From Charina bottae (lineage: Eukaryota > Chordata > Lepidosauria > Squamata > Charinaidae): DNA of 64,000 nucleotides. The stretch spans positions 28,808,274-28,872,273 of the forward strand of contig JALMGJ010000013.1 in NCBI GenBank assembly GCA_023362775.1, written 5' to 3'. Each line of letters opens with the position of its first letter. Within the stretch, counting starts at the first letter, position 1. The notes under the pieces were generated by a model. That model was not told the DNA's origin, did no database searches, and saw only the letters and a program-made list of their open reading frames with translations. The position numbers and the translations under genes were made by a program. Below, in pieces: positions 47,601 to 59,486 of the stretch.

Positions 47601-48311
47601 CTCTTGGCTGTGCCCACGGAGGAGTTACCTGCTGGGGCTGCTGGTAAAGGACGAACGTGGCCGCAGGGAGTGGCCGGCTCCAGAGTCAACGGGGGGGGCG
47701 TATCTCACTACGTGTTGCCGCTCAGCGCTGTTGCCGTTCTTCCCTTCTTGCAGGAGTGGATCCCCCAGTACTACTGGCAATGCAGGGGTCTCTTCCCGTG
47801 GACCCCCCAGCAGGAGGGGCAGCTTCTCCTGCACTCAGAGCCCCGGAAGCAGAGATAAAAATGGATTCGGAAGTGCCTGAACCCAAAGAGGTGGCTGGCC
47901 GAGCGAGACGGAAGAGAGGGGTGAGTAGCCCTCCCGCCCCCTGCATTGTGCGATCCCGCAGGGATCAGTTCTGGCCTGCCCCGAAGTCGCCCGTGGCCGA
48001 GGAGCTCACTGGGGCTGGAGGTCACCGATGTTCAGCCTTCTCCAGACCGGTTCTCCCACCCTTAGTTGCGGTCCCGGGCCTGCCCAGGGAGGGAGCTCAA
48101 CCCCACCACCTTCGGTTCGCCGCTTCTCTCCTCTGGGAAACGGGTCTTCTGCAGCTGCCTGCTGCTTCTCGCCCAGGCTGTTGTCTGCCTGCTCCCGCCA
48201 TCATTGAACTTCTGTCTCATGGTTCGGACATCTTGTCCTCGGAAGAGGAGAAAGGGCACCTGTGTTCTCTGCAGGAACAGTCTCTCCTCACCTGGGGGAA
48301 GTGCTGTGTGA
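44695..48311 (+). CDS. CCDC9: CCDC9, coiled-coil RNA-binding protein linked to the exon junction complex
   Basis: Thirteen coding exons proposed: 44695-44697, 44796-44900, 44988-45143, 45228-45443, 45517-45600, 45679-45855, 46083-46273, 46444-46490, 46698-46821, 46948-47026, 47271-47643, 47754-47920, 48066-48311; about 655 residues (human 531). All junctions are GT-AG and in phase. Exon 1 supplies only the Met codon. Landmarks: the N-terminal coiled coil with ELDKRIEALRRKNQAL, an Arg/Gly-rich segment, NIEKMNEEMEKIAEYER, NPVRNFLDDPRR, DMTLSMTGRERAEY, RREWDAEKT, PTFGEFL, a long acidic run and QPVSDWGEE. Family knowledge suggests RNA binding and probable association with the exon junction complex. 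Exons 1-11 are secure. Exons 12 and 13 extend past the human C-terminus; exon 12 (ending GRARRKRG) is plausible, exon 13 much less so. Confidence 0.93.
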
Positions 48312-50400
48312 GGGCAGGCTTCAGGAACAGACAGCGTCGTCGTTTGCTAGCCCGTTTTGGCTTCCGTTTCCTTTTTCTGATTGTTTCCTGCTTTTTCCAG
48401 TTCTCCTCCTAATGCATTTGAGCCTTGTTCGATCTTGGGGTCTGTGGAGTGAGGGAGCTTAGCGAAAATGGAATGAAAGAAGCGGGGAGTCCTCCGGGGA
48501 CAGTACGAGAGATCCTCTCCTCTTCCGCCACCCTGGCTTTTTAGCCCACTGTGATAGAGCGTCTCTCAGTTACTTCTTACTGGAACCCGGACCCTAATCC
48601 TGCACTGGATTTTAGCTTCAGAGTTTTGGTGGAATTATTTTAAATACGACAGAGTGTGTGATGGCTGCCTTGGAGCTGAGAGAGATCCCCTGCCTGCCGA
48701 GTCCACCGTAACTCGGGGGTGGCGGATTCCCTGTGCAAAGGCCTTAAGCCCTCCTCCAGTTTGGGAAGAGGCTTGAGCCTCAGCAGGGCTGCCTTAAGGC
48801 ACCAGTCACGGGGGCTCTCCTGCGCCCTTTAACCCTCGAGGAAGAAGTCCCGTTTCTGTAGCTGCTCTCTGTAGATTCCCTCGGGCTCCTCTTTCTGCTG
48901 CACGCACCTGCGGTTGCTTGGTTATTTGGGGGGAGAATCTGCACCCTGCCCTTGTTTTGTCCTGCGCAGACTCTGAAGGGAGGCAGGCAGCCGCTGGCCG
49001 CATTACGGGTGGCCCACACTGAGCTCTACGGGGGGGTGGGGGAGGCAGAGGACCGGCCAGCCGAGGGGGGCAGTTCCTCATTAGCGGCTCTAAAAGGGGT
49101 GCTGCTGGCCGGATGCAGGTGGTCCGTCCTGTAGGAAAGCTCGTCTGTCCTTTCCCAAGGAAATGGCAGGTGGGCCTTTGATCTGGGAAGCAGGGAGTGG
49201 GGGAGGATGGATGGGTGGCCAGGCAACCCCCTTTCTCCAGCTGTTGGTACAAAAATCTGACTCACTAGAGCCAGACGTTTGCGCTGCAAAAGATCCCCAT
49301 TAAAGCATTACTGCCACTGTCAATGTATAAGTTACTCGATTTAATAGTTTGTGCAGCCGTTGGTCATGCGTTATCCTACGTGATTGTGGTATTTAAAGTT
49401 ATCCATGTGTTGATGTCCAAAAATCAAAATAAGTAAGAGCTGTACTTGGAATTTTAGCTCAAAGTTTAAAATGCACACGGACATTTTATTATTATTTTGG
49501 AGCATTTTTCCTGCTCTTCAGCCAGAAAAGCCACCAGAACAAAATAGTTAATAACAGTGCAGTTCGTGCCTATGAACTTGCAGTCTGAGAATTGGAAAGA
49601 AGAAGAAAATGAGTAAATGGACAGTTTCAATTCAAAAATGGGGTCTCTCCCAAGTGTTAGAATTGGATTCAGAGACCTTGCTTAAAAGCTCATTTGGAAC
49701 TTTTTGCTCTGCTGGCTTAGTTTTAAGCTTCGTGGCTTGGCGTGTCATGCCAACACAATTTATGGCTCTGTGTGGTGCACAAGTACCAAAGGCTGTTTAA
49801 TTTGGTCCTGGCTGGGACCCAGAGAGTCTCAAGGTCCCCTTTCAACAGGCCTTTGCACATGGCCAGCCTCCTTTCACTTGCTGCTTTGTGACTTTTTCTG
49901 TCCTGCCCCACCAGGAGCAGCTGGAGACTGACGCGCTCGAGGCCGTATCCTGATGGTTCTTTTCCAGGGCTGGTGGGAATGCAGCTGGCAGCCTGCCCAG
50001 AACTCAACCAGACCATCATCTTCCTCGGAGCTGCTGGACACAGTTGTGACACACACGTGCACTCTGCATGCTTCTGTCACTCTCAAACAGTCTTCAAAGT
50101 TGGGGCTAAGTCAGCCCCCCGCCCCCCCACCCCCAGTCACCTTTTAGTGCTCTTAACACACAGATCATGGGTGGGCAGGGCCTGCAGTCCTGCATACCAA
50201 ACCTCCTGCAGTCCCCTCAGATGGGAAAGGTGTTGTCTTCTCTCGAGCCGGTCCTGCTGACCTGTCATCCGTGTGTCTGGCAGGAGTGATCTGGGCCCCG
50301 GGGGAGTGTGAGGGCCCTTGTTGTTGTGGGGTTAAGAGGTTGGCTTCTCCATATCACGTACGAAGTAAATAGTTTCCTGACAATAAAGCTTGCACGTGTC
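48312..50400 (+). other. CCDC9 3' UTR or intergenic sequence
   Basis: Contains two plus-strand polyadenylation hexamers: ATTAAA at 49299-49304 and AATAAA at 50382-50387, the latter followed by GT-rich sequence. No other coding exon was recognised. I looked for the small single-exon INAFM1, next to CCDC9 in human, and did not find its transmembrane segment. Confidence 0.4.
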
Positions 50401-50799
50401 TTGCCTTCCTGCCTGCCCCAGGGTCTTCTCTGAAGTGCAAGTGGGGAGGGAAGGGAGACCTTGTGGACACGTCTGGGGAAACGGAGTGGCTGCCTGTTGT
50501 TATTCTTTCAGATATATGCAGAGGATTCTTACTGGAGTGGAAGAGTATAAAAGCTTTAATAATTTCTAGGAAGAGAGGAACTCTTGGTCTGGCCTGTGCT
50601 GGAGAAGCTAGCCGCCCTCTGCCAAAGGCTGCCCTACAGAGCTGACCAGCAGTAGGGAGCCAAAGAGATGCTTCCGGAAAGCCTCAGCTGCACAGAGAGG
50701 AAATTGCCGTCCCTGATTATTTTGCCCCTGCAGTTGGCATCCAGAAGTACATGTCTGGGTCTGAAGCTTGACTATCCTGATTCTCCACAATCTCTCTTG

Positions 50800-51420
50800 A
50801 TACCGTCAATCACGGTATCCTTTGAGACCAGTTGTGGGGTCTAGGAATGGGAGGCCTAGTGTTGCAATGTTTTCTTCCTTCCTCTGTGGCCAATTCATTT
50901 ATTATTGCAGGTGGGGAGAAATCCAGCCTGAAGCCCCTGGTTTGTGGGGTGTCTCGGCTTGATGCTCTTGCCCCTCCATGTTCCTCTAACCCAGAGCTTT
51001 CCAAACTGTGTGTCGGGACACGTTAGTGTGTCGGCTGCGTGTCTGGGTGTGTCGCGGCTGCTGCTGCCTCCAAGCCCTGCCAGGATTCCATGCAGGTCCT
51101 AGTGCCTGCCTTGTGCCTTGCTGCCTCCAAACCTGCCCTGCTGTGATTCCGCACAGGTCCTAGTGCCTGCCTTGTGCCCTGCTGTAAGAGTGTGTCGCGA
51201 AATGATGCATGTCTAAAAAGTGTGTCACCAACATGAAAAGTTTGGAAAGCTCTGCTCTAACCCATAACATGAAATGGCTGGATGAGGTCATCCACCGACT
51301 CAGGGTCAGCTATCACCAGTATACTGATGATACTCCGCTATGTATCTGCACGTCACATTGGCCCACAGGAGCAAGCAACCGGGGCATCTTCGTAACATGC
51401 TAGCTGCCCTGCTGCCCAAT
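50800..51420 (+). mobile_element. L2/CR1-type LINE RT relic, split by a MITE
   Basis: A degenerate reverse transcriptase: a GATACCGTCAATCACGGTAT block (codons for DTVNHGI) at about 50800, and a YTDDT version of the YADD motif near 51320. A 263 bp hAT-type element with target-site duplication sits at 50992-51254. Removing it makes the relic read continuously. Confidence 0.7.
50992..51254. mobile_element. hAT-type MITE with 8-bp target-site duplication
   Basis: The element starts CAGAGCTTTCCAAACT and ends with AGTTTGGAAAGCTCTG, a perfect 16-bp terminal inverted repeat. It is flanked on both sides by CTCTAACC (50984-50991 and 51255-51262). An 8-bp duplication and CAG-type ends define the hAT superfamily. 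There is no transposase, so it is non-autonomous. The interior holds repeated GTGTGTCG-like and CCTGCCTTGTGCC blocks. Confidence 0.9.
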
Positions 51421-51936
51421 TGGGACATTCTGACCTGCTGACCCCATTCCTTAACCACATTTAGAAATACTTATTTTTCAGCCTGAGAGAGACTTTCTTG
51501 TACAATAGAAAAGCATTCCTTTTGGTGAGTCTCATTTTTTTTGGATTACAAAATTATAGAAGATTTAAAGATTTAACCTTTAAAAAATATTTGGCAAAAA
51601 GCTTGACAAGGGATGAACTAAGAGTTTAACACAGATAAAAGGGAGTTATTTTTAAAAGTTTAATTTTTCTACGAAAGTGTATTGCAAAAACCATAATTGA
51701 TTCAAGCAACTGTTTCAGATCTCCCGTGGGAAAGTCCTTTGCTTTCTTTTAAAAGACTGTTAATTGGTGGGATTTACAAGAGATAAGAATAATGTGAGTA
51801 TACTGACTGCCAATTTGTAACCATGGAGACATAGAGGCAGCGTGTGTCAGTAATTATAGTATCAAATCATAGTATCAAAGCTGCAAGACGATAGAGAAAA
51901 GAAAAAGGGGGAGAAGCGGTTTTTTCTCCCTGCGTG

Positions 51937-51939
<3 letters not shown>

Positions 51940-51968
<29 letters not shown>
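51940..51968 (+). repeat. Poly-T tract
   Basis: Twenty-nine consecutive T, directly upstream of the L1 ORF1-like sequence. Confidence 0.9.
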
Positions 51969-51969
51969 G

Positions 51970-53575
51970 ATTAGACGATTCGGGAAGCTACCCAAATGGA
52001 GGGAAGAAGGGGGTCCTTGGAACAGCCCAAGAAGGTAGAGAAAGCAGTTCCATTGGATTTACTTCAGAATATGTTTGATCAACTGGGAAATAGGTTTCAA
52101 TCACTTGAGGCTAAATTCACAGCTTTTGAAAAGAAAATAGATGAAAGATTTGAAAAGATGGAAAACTGTAAGACAAATGGCTGGAGATACAAAAGGCAAT
52201 GACAGGATGAAAATTTTGGAGTGTAAAACAAATTATTGATAGAGAATTGGAGAGAGAACTGGATAATTTGGCTTTACTGGAATTGAGAGAGAGAATTTTG
52301 TTTGAGATTCAGAGCTATTCCAGAAAGCTCTGATGAAAGTACTAGAGAAAGAATCATACAACCTTTGGCTACTTTTTTTTAGAGGGAGGAAGACTATTGA
52401 GACAGAGATTGATAAAGTTTATAGAATAAATTCACGATTTGCAAGAATGAGAAATGTTCCTAGAGACGTTTTGATGCATTTTGTGAGGAAAAAGACAAGG
52501 GATCAGGTTCTGCAGCAACATTTTAATGCAAGTTTGAAGATGGATAATGCAAATATAATTATCTTAAATACTTACGGTAAGTATTATGCGCAAAAGTATG
52601 TGTTTTTGACTGAAAAAGCAGAAAAAGATCCCATTTTGCTGGGATAAATTAGAGGGTGTGATTTTTACCTTTAAACAGCAGAAATTTCGACTGAATTCTG
52701 TTCAAAAGGCGAGAAAATTTTTGGAAAAATATAGAGAATTGGAAAAGGTCCAAATGGAGGTTGCAGGCGAGACTTCACAATAATTAGAACAAATGCAAAA
52801 GGACTCTCGGATGATGCTGAATTGGGTGCCACGGCTATTGACTTCTCTCAACTCTTGGGTTGACAATGGATCACAAATGTCTAACATGGAATACGAATGG
52901 AGCAAATGCTCCCTAAAACAAAAAAAAAATCATTACTCAAAAAAAATTGAAACAAGATAATATTTGCTTACAAGAGACTCATATTAGGAAGAAAAATATA
53001 AAGTATTTGATTCAAAAAAATTTGGGTAAAGAATTTATTTCATCAAGACCTAAAAAAATAAATGGAGTTGTTTTGTATATTAGTCCCCAACTAAACCCAG
53101 AACTTGTATTGACTGATGAACATGGTAGATACGTTGGGGTGGAAGTTGAACTATATGGGACTAAGACTATGGTATTAGGAATTTATGACCCGAATGAGGA
53201 TAAAGCGACTTTTTACAAATGACTTACGGAAAAATTAATAAATATTTCTTATGAAAATTGGTGTTTGATGGGGGATTGGAATGGAGTTATTTCCCCACAG
53301 TTTCGTAGAACATCTGAGAAAAATATTAAAACTGCTCAAGGTAAATTACCAAATGCCTTTTTCGATTTGATACTCAATTTAGGGCTAGTGGATGCATGGA
53401 GACAGAAAAATGGTAACTAAAGAATATACTTACTTTTCAGAAAGACGTAGATCTTTTTCAAGAATTTATATGATTTGGATCTCAAAATCTAGCTACTAGG
53501 ATCTCTAAAGTAGAGGTTTTACCAGTCTTTTTCTGATCACTGTCCTGTTCTAAGACTTGACACAGGAAGCGATGG
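51970..53575 (+). mobile_element. L1-type LINE, 5' segment (ORF1 and start of ORF2)
   Basis: Positions 51996-52200 encode an ORF1-like coiled coil (FEKKIDERFEKME). Positions 52390-52600 encode the ORF1 RNA-binding region (INSRFARMRN, KKTRDQVLQQHF). Positions 52945-53570 encode the ORF2 endonuclease, with NICLQETH at its start and a SDHCPV motif near 53535. Stops and frameshifts separate the pieces. The element is cut here by a block of other transposons and resumes at about 59487, but the reverse transcriptase core is missing in between. Confidence 0.8.
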
Positions 53576-53994
53576 TAACATTATTTAACAATAAGGGATA
53601 CAGGAAAGATTAAGTGGTTGATAACTCACAAATGCATGATGGCAAGGCAAGGCTCTGAGGCAAGGTTTGGCGTGGCAGCAAGGCAGGGCTCTGAGTCTCA
53701 ATTCACTCCAGCGGAAGGTGTTCTTGTTGGGTATTGTGAACAGTTGTCTGACAACCGGCTCTGGCTTCTGGCCCTTTTTATATCTTCGGCTTTCCCACCT
53801 TTTACGCGTGGGAGCCAATTGCCTCCCTCGCTGCTCAGCCTGCCTTTCCAGCCTTCTTTCTCACGTGCCGATAGGTGGCGGTGAATCTGCCTCCTGTCTG
53901 TCTTCAGTCGGTGGCTCTGGACCTTGCTGCTCATGGCTCTCTGGTTTTTTCCGAGATTGGCTGGTCCGACTCGGACTCAGCCTCCATCCTGACA
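53576..53994 (-). repeat. 3' LTR of the Ty3/gypsy element
   Basis: Begins TGTCAGGATGGAGGC right after the polypurine tract. A TATA-like GATATAAAAAG is at about 53775-53785. The distal boundary near 53576 is approximate. Confidence 0.65.
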
Positions 53995-54901
53995 CTATCT
54001 TCCCCCTGCAGGACCTGCTCCCCCCCCCCCCCCGCATTTGTGGTCTGGGCTCGTGCAGGTATTGCTGTTGAAATTGCCGTACTCTCAGTGGTGCATGTAC
54101 GTCTGCGGAGTCTTCCCATGAGTATTCATCCGGTCCGTACCCCCTCCAGCCAATTAAGTATTGGAGGCAGCCCCAGCATACATGGGAGTCCATAATGCGG
54201 GTGACTTTGTACTTGGTCTTGCTGTTAATGACGACTGGGGGAGGCGGTTGTTTCATGGTCCTGAGCGGCCTGGTTGCCGAGGCAGGGATTAACAGAGACC
54301 TGTGAAAGACGGGGTGTACATGATGAATGTGAGGCGGGAGGGTTAGGCGGAAGGCGATGGTTAATGATGGCCTCTACTGGAAACGGTCCCAGGAAGTGAT
54401 GATCCATCTTTCGGGAAGGGCGTGAGGAAGCCAAGTGCTTTGTAGACAGCCATACCAGATCGCCAATGTTTAGCAATGGTCCTGCTTTCCTGTGCTGATC
54501 GGCGAACCATTTGTAGTCCTCAGCCTTTTTCAACTGTTCGCGGAGGACCTGGTGACTGGCCTGAAGTTCTTGGAGGAATCGGTCAGCGGCTGGCACGGAA
54601 GAGTCTGGGAATGCTAAGGGAAATAGACGCGGGTGGAAACCATAGTTGGCTAGAAATGGGGACATTTTAGTAGAGGTATGCTGCGCGTTGTTATACGCGA
54701 ATTCGGCCATTGCTAGCAGATCTGCCCAATTGTCTTGGAAGTTGACATAACAGCGCAGATGCTGTTCCACGATGGCATTCATTCGTTCCATACCCCCGTC
54801 TGATTCTGGATGATAAGGCTGATGACAGATGGCCTTGAATGTTTAAATTCCTAAGCTACCTCCAGAACCGAGCAGTAAACTGTGAACCACGATCGGATAC
54901 C

Positions 54902-55957
54902 TGTAAGGATTGAGGCTGAGGAGGAATCTGACACAGAAGAGGGGGAATTGACAGTTAAGGAAGGTGGGAATGTTGATCAACAACAAGGGTTGGAGCCAGA
55001 ACAGCTGATTGGAGAAAGTGCAGCAGAAGAGGCACAACCACCAATCAGCGTGCGAGCCAGAAGGGCAGAAAAAAGAGCAGAGCAAAGAGAGAGGAGATTG
55101 GCTCCCATCCACAAAAGGCGGGAGATTGAAAAGTATAAAAGGCACCGAACGCAGGAACGGGTTGTCGGAGACACACACCTTGATTCCAGAGACTGAGGGA
55201 AGCTGCTCTGAGGCTGGGCTTGTTGCGCCAAAGTTGGATCCTGTTTTGTCTCCGCCTCCGCTGTCCTCGCTGGACTTGAAGCTGCTGCCGCCATCGCTGT
55301 CTCCACCGAGTTTGATCCAGTCATCGTCTCCATTGCCGCTGCCGAGCTTGATTCCGCCATTGCCTCCGTTACCGCCGCTGAATTCTGCCTCACTGCCACC
55401 GCCTCTGCCACAGCTGAGTCCTGCCTGATCATCATCTTCGAGTCCTGCTCCATTTCCGCTTTCGCTGCCGCCGCAGGGGCTAGTCCTATCATCACCTCAG
55501 CTGCTGTCTCCAAGCCTTGGTTTGCCATCTGACACGCCGCTGTCTTGAAGCCTTGTCCCGCCATTGCTCGAACTGTCATTTAGAACGTCGGTAATTCACC
55601 TCAGCTGCGAGTGCAGTCTCCCTTGCCTTGCCACTGAGTTGAGACTGATTAATAAAGCTTTTGGTCGGTATACCGGTTCCTCTTTTTAATAATAATAGTA
55701 AAGTTTGAATTACTGTAGTAATTGTAATTAATATTGCCTAAGTAATTGAGCTTAATTTTAATTCAACAAATTAATTCAGTAAGTTAATTAAATGAAACCT
55801 TGAACTGTTTTGTTATAATTAGATTAACTCTAAAGTTTGAATTTAGTAATTGTAATTAATCTCATTAATACGTTAAAGGAAATTGTTCAGTATTGTTGTG
55901 TTTAATAAAACTAATTAAGTTACACCTCTTCTGGGTCTAACCTAGTCAAACAGGACA
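54902..55957 (+). repeat. Solo LTR inside the gypsy integrase
   Basis: A 1056-bp element begins TGTAAGG and ends GGACA. It is flanked by a perfect 5-bp duplication ATACC (54897-54901 and 55958-55962). It contains a TATA box (AGTATAAAAG, 55132-55141) and AATAAA (55651-55656), so it has U3-R-U5 layout. Its first bases and the motif TTGGCTCCCA near the TATA box resemble the host element's own LTR, so it is a related family. No internal region remains. Removing it joins the integrase at VVLS|DRGSQF. Confidence 0.88.
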
Positions 55958-56406
55958 ATACCACACTCTTCGCTAATCCATGAAGCCTAAATACATGCTG
56001 GATGTACAGGCGTGCCATTTCTTGCGTGGTCGGCGGCAACTCACAAGCGATGAAGTGCGCCATTTTTGTCATGGCATCCACCGCTACCATAATGGTTGTG
56101 GCGCCTTGGGATTTTGGGAGGTCCATGATGAAATCCATAGATATGGCCTCCCACGGTTGTCACAGTGTGGGTAGCAGCATTAACAGGTTCTTGGCTCTGC
56201 GACACTCCGGACAGGATATTACATACTGTTTTACGTCGTCCTGGATACGCAGCCACCAGAACTCCCGGGAGATCAAATTCAGTCTTGAAATACCCAAAAT
56301 GGCCCACAGCGGGGTTGTCATGGCAGAGCTGCAGGGCTAATTCTCGCAGTCTTCCTGGAGGCACGTAATAGTGTCCTTGGAAAGATAGTGCGTTGTGGGT
56401 CAAGGT

Positions 56407-57040
56407 CTAGGGAGTTGGTCTGCAGAGAGTTGTGCGATTTCCTGTCTTCGTTTTGTCATGAACGGGTCCTTCTGTTGATGTTCTCAGATTTGCCGGAGTA
56501 TCCCTTGGCGTGTTGGTGGCTACGAAATGTTCGGGTGGAATGATGGGTTGAGCTGGTAGGGGCTCTCCCAGCTGGTCATATTCAGGCTTCCGCAATCGAG
56601 CATTGGCTCTCTGGTTCTGACCTCGGGGGATGTATGTTACCTGGAAGTTGAACCGCGAGAAAAAGGGAGACCAGCGGATTTGCTGCTGATTCAGATTTTT
56701 TGCAATTTTCAAGTGCTCCAAGTTCCTATGGTCTGTCCTAACCTCTATCGGGTGTTGGGCCCCCTCTAGGTGATTTTTTAAATAAAGTAACTTTATGTGA
56801 TGTCTCCACACTTCAAATACCACCTTGATGGCCAGAAGCTCCTTGTCCCAAATAGTGTAGGCTTTTTCGTTGGGTGCCAACTTCCGGGAATGGTAACCAC
56901 AAGGACCGAGAATACCGGTTCTAGGGTCAGTTTGAAGTAATATGGCTCCAATGGCCATGTCAGACGAGTCCGTCTCCACGAATGGAATGCAGTGGATGGT
57001 GCACAAACTAGGAGTCATCAGGACATTGTCACACAGAGCA
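56407..57040 (-). pseudogene. Gypsy RNase H fragment
   Basis: Open for about 200 codons. The DSSDMAIGAIL start carries the first catalytic Asp of a Ty3-type RNase H, followed by YHSRKLAPNEKAYTIWDKEL and RTDHRNLEHL. It lies upstream of integrase, as in all Ty3/gypsy elements. The N-terminal reverse transcriptase is missing. Confidence 0.8.
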
Positions 57041-57953
57041 GAAACCATCCCCACCTCCATGGATTCCAAAAAGAATGAAAATCAGCACCTGAGAACAGCC
57101 CTGAAGGCCTGTGGATATCCAAATTGGGCCTTCACCAAATCTAAATCTACCAGACCTAAAACAGCGACAGATAGGGCTGAGACTCAGAGTAAACGAAAGA
57201 ACCTGGTCATTCCCTACATGGCTGGCGTGTCTGAAAAGATAAAACGGATATTTGGCAAACACCACATACCTGTATATTTCAAACCCACGAACACACTGAG
57301 ACAGAGGCTTGTACACCCCAAAGATCAAACTCCAAAACACAAGAAAAGCAATGTAGTTTATGCAATCCAGTGCAGTGAGGAGTGCTCTGAACTCTACATT
57401 GGAGAAACCAAACAACTTTTGTACAGGAGGATGGCCCAACACAGGAGAAGTAACACCACAGGACCAGAGTCAGCAGTTTATCTTCATCTAAAGGAAAAAG
57501 GACACTCATTTGAGGACATTAATGTTCACATTTTAGACAGAGAAGATAGGTGGTTTGAGAGAGGGGTCAAGGAATCCATTTATGCCAACTTGGAAAATCC
57601 TTCCTTGAATAGAGGTGGGGGCCTCAGGCACAATCTCTCCCCCATCTTCCTCCCTGCTTTGTCTTCTGTGCCTAGGAAGATTAAGACCATTTCACAAGCT
57701 CAACAGCAGCATGGTGATCTTAACGATCCTCCTTTAGATGATAAAAGGACTTAAAAATAACATCTCAATATAACCATGACCTAGCCCCAGGTGTAAGGTC
57801 ACACAGCTACCTAGAAACATATTTAGGATTCCCTTACCAACTTTGCTCAGACTGAAGAAGCTCCTTGGATAAGGGGCGAAACGTTTCCACTGAGAAAATA
57901 GAAATCCAGTTGACATGATTCAAGCTACAGACAATTCCACCTCGATGACTGAG
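57041..57953 (+). mobile_element. Penelope-like element, 5'-truncated, with GIY-YIG endonuclease
   Basis: One frame is open to 57754 and reads HHIPVYFKPTNTLRQRLVHP, then the GIY-YIG nuclease (VVYAIQCSEECSELYIGETK) with the downstream Arg-rich helix and HLKEKGHSFEDINVHILDRE. This is the standard C-terminal architecture of Penelope elements. The reverse transcriptase is missing. The 3' region (GGGGCGAAACGTTTCC near 57875) runs to about 57950, where BovB sequence begins. Its 5' edge abuts the broken gypsy element. Confidence 0.88.
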
Positions 57954-59486
57954 AACCTTCATAGACACCTGAAGAGTGAGGTTGAATGGGCCTTAAGAAG
58001 CATTGCTAATAACAAGGCAGCAGGAGACGACGGTATCCCAGCTGAACTGTTTAAAATCTTGCAAGATGATGCTGTCAAGGTGATGCATGCCATATGCCAG
58101 CAAATTTGGAAAACACAAGAATGGCCATCAGATTGGAAAAAATCAACTTATATCCCCATACCAAAAAAGGGAAGCACTAAAGAATGTTCAAACTATCGAA
58201 CAATGGCACTTATTTCACATGCCAGTAAGGTAATGCTCAAGATCTTGCAAGGTAGACTCCAGCAATTCATGGAGCGAGAATTGCCAGATGTACAAGCTGG
58301 GTTTAGAAAAGGCAGAGGAACTAGAGACCAAATTGCCAATATCCGCTGGATAATGGAGAAAGCCAGGGAGTTTCAGAAAAACATCTATTTTTGTTTTATT
58401 GACTATTCTAAAGCCTTTGACTGTGTGGATCATAACAAATTGTGGCAAGTTCTTGGTGGTATGGGGATACCAAGTCATCTTGTCTGCCTCCTGAGGAATC
58501 TGTATAACGACCAAGTAGCAACGGTAAGAACAGCACGGAACAACGGACTGGTTTAAGATTGGGAAAGGAGTACGGCAGGGCTGTATACTCTCACCCTACC
58601 TATTCAACCTGTACGCAGAACACATCATGCGACGTGCTGGGCTTGAGGAATCCAAGGCTGGAGTTAAAATCGCTGGAAGAAACATTAACAATCTTAGATA
58701 TGCAGATGATACCACTTTGATGGCTGAAAGCGAGGAGGAGTTGAGGAGCCTTATGACGAAGGTGAAAGAAGAAAGTGTAAAAGCTGGGTTGCAGTTAAAC
58801 CTCAAAAAACCCAAGATTATGGCAACCAGCTTGATTGATAACTGGCAAATAGAGGGAGAAAAAGTGGAGGCAGTGACAGACTGTATTTCTAGGCGCAAAG
58901 ATTACTGCAGATGCTGACTGCAGCCAGGAAATCAGAAGACGTCTACTTCTTGGGAGGAGAGCAATGGCAAATCTTGATAAAATAGTTAAGAGCAGAGACA
59001 TCACACTGACAACAAAGGTCCACATAGTCAAAGCAATGGTATTCCCTGTAGTAACCTATGGCTGTGAGAGCTGGACCATAAGGAAGGCTGAGCGAAGAAA
59101 GATAGATGCTTTTGAACTGTGGTGTTGGAGGAAGGAAAATTCTGAGAGTGCCTTGGACTGCAAGAAGATGAAACCAGTCCATACTCCAGGAAATAAAGCC
59201 AGACTGCTCACTTGAAGGAATGATATTAAAGGCAAAACTGAAGTACTTTGGCCACATAATGAGAAGACAGGATACCCTGGAGAAGAAGCTGATGCTAGGG
59301 AAAGTGGAAGGCAAAAGGAAGAGGGGCCGACCAAGGGCAAAATGGATGGATGATATTCTGGAGGTGACAGACTCAACCATGTGGGAGCTGGGGATGGTGA
59401 CGGCCGACAGGAAGCTCTGGCGTGGGCTGGTCCATGAAGTCACGAAGAGTCGGAAGCGACTGAACGAATAAACAACAACACGATAG
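57954..59486 (+). mobile_element. RTE/BovB-type LINE, 5'-truncated
   Basis: Encodes most of the RTE reverse transcriptase: NNKAAGDDGIPAELFK, YRTMALISHASKV, FCFIDYSKAFDCVDHNKLW, NINNLRYADDTTLMAESEEE and a C-terminus ending HEVTKSRKRLNE. A frameshift near 58545, one near 58890 and a premature stop near 59214 break the frame. The 3' end reads GAACGAATAAACAACAACA. The endonuclease is missing. Confidence 0.9.

Larger units (their letters stand above)
53576..57040 (-). mobile_element. Ty3/gypsy chromovirus, 5'-truncated
   Basis: Read on the minus strand: RNase H region (56990-56430, FVETDSSDMAIGAILLQ), integrase (56400 down to 55963 and, after a solo LTR insertion, 54896 to 54260 with SDRGSQFTARFW and YNNAQHTSTKMSPF), a C-terminal chromodomain (about 54240-54050, LQYLIGWRGYGPDEYSWE), a purine-rich tract (AGGGGGAAGATAG) and the 3' LTR. 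Gag, protease, most of the reverse transcriptase and the 5' LTR are absent; a Penelope element abuts the broken end. Stops and frameshifts show it is inactive. Confidence 0.88.

Noticed and set aside
48312..50800. Search for INAFM1 and C5AR1 downstream of CCDC9
   Set aside because: No transmembrane coding frame or recognisable motif was found before the repeat-rich region.
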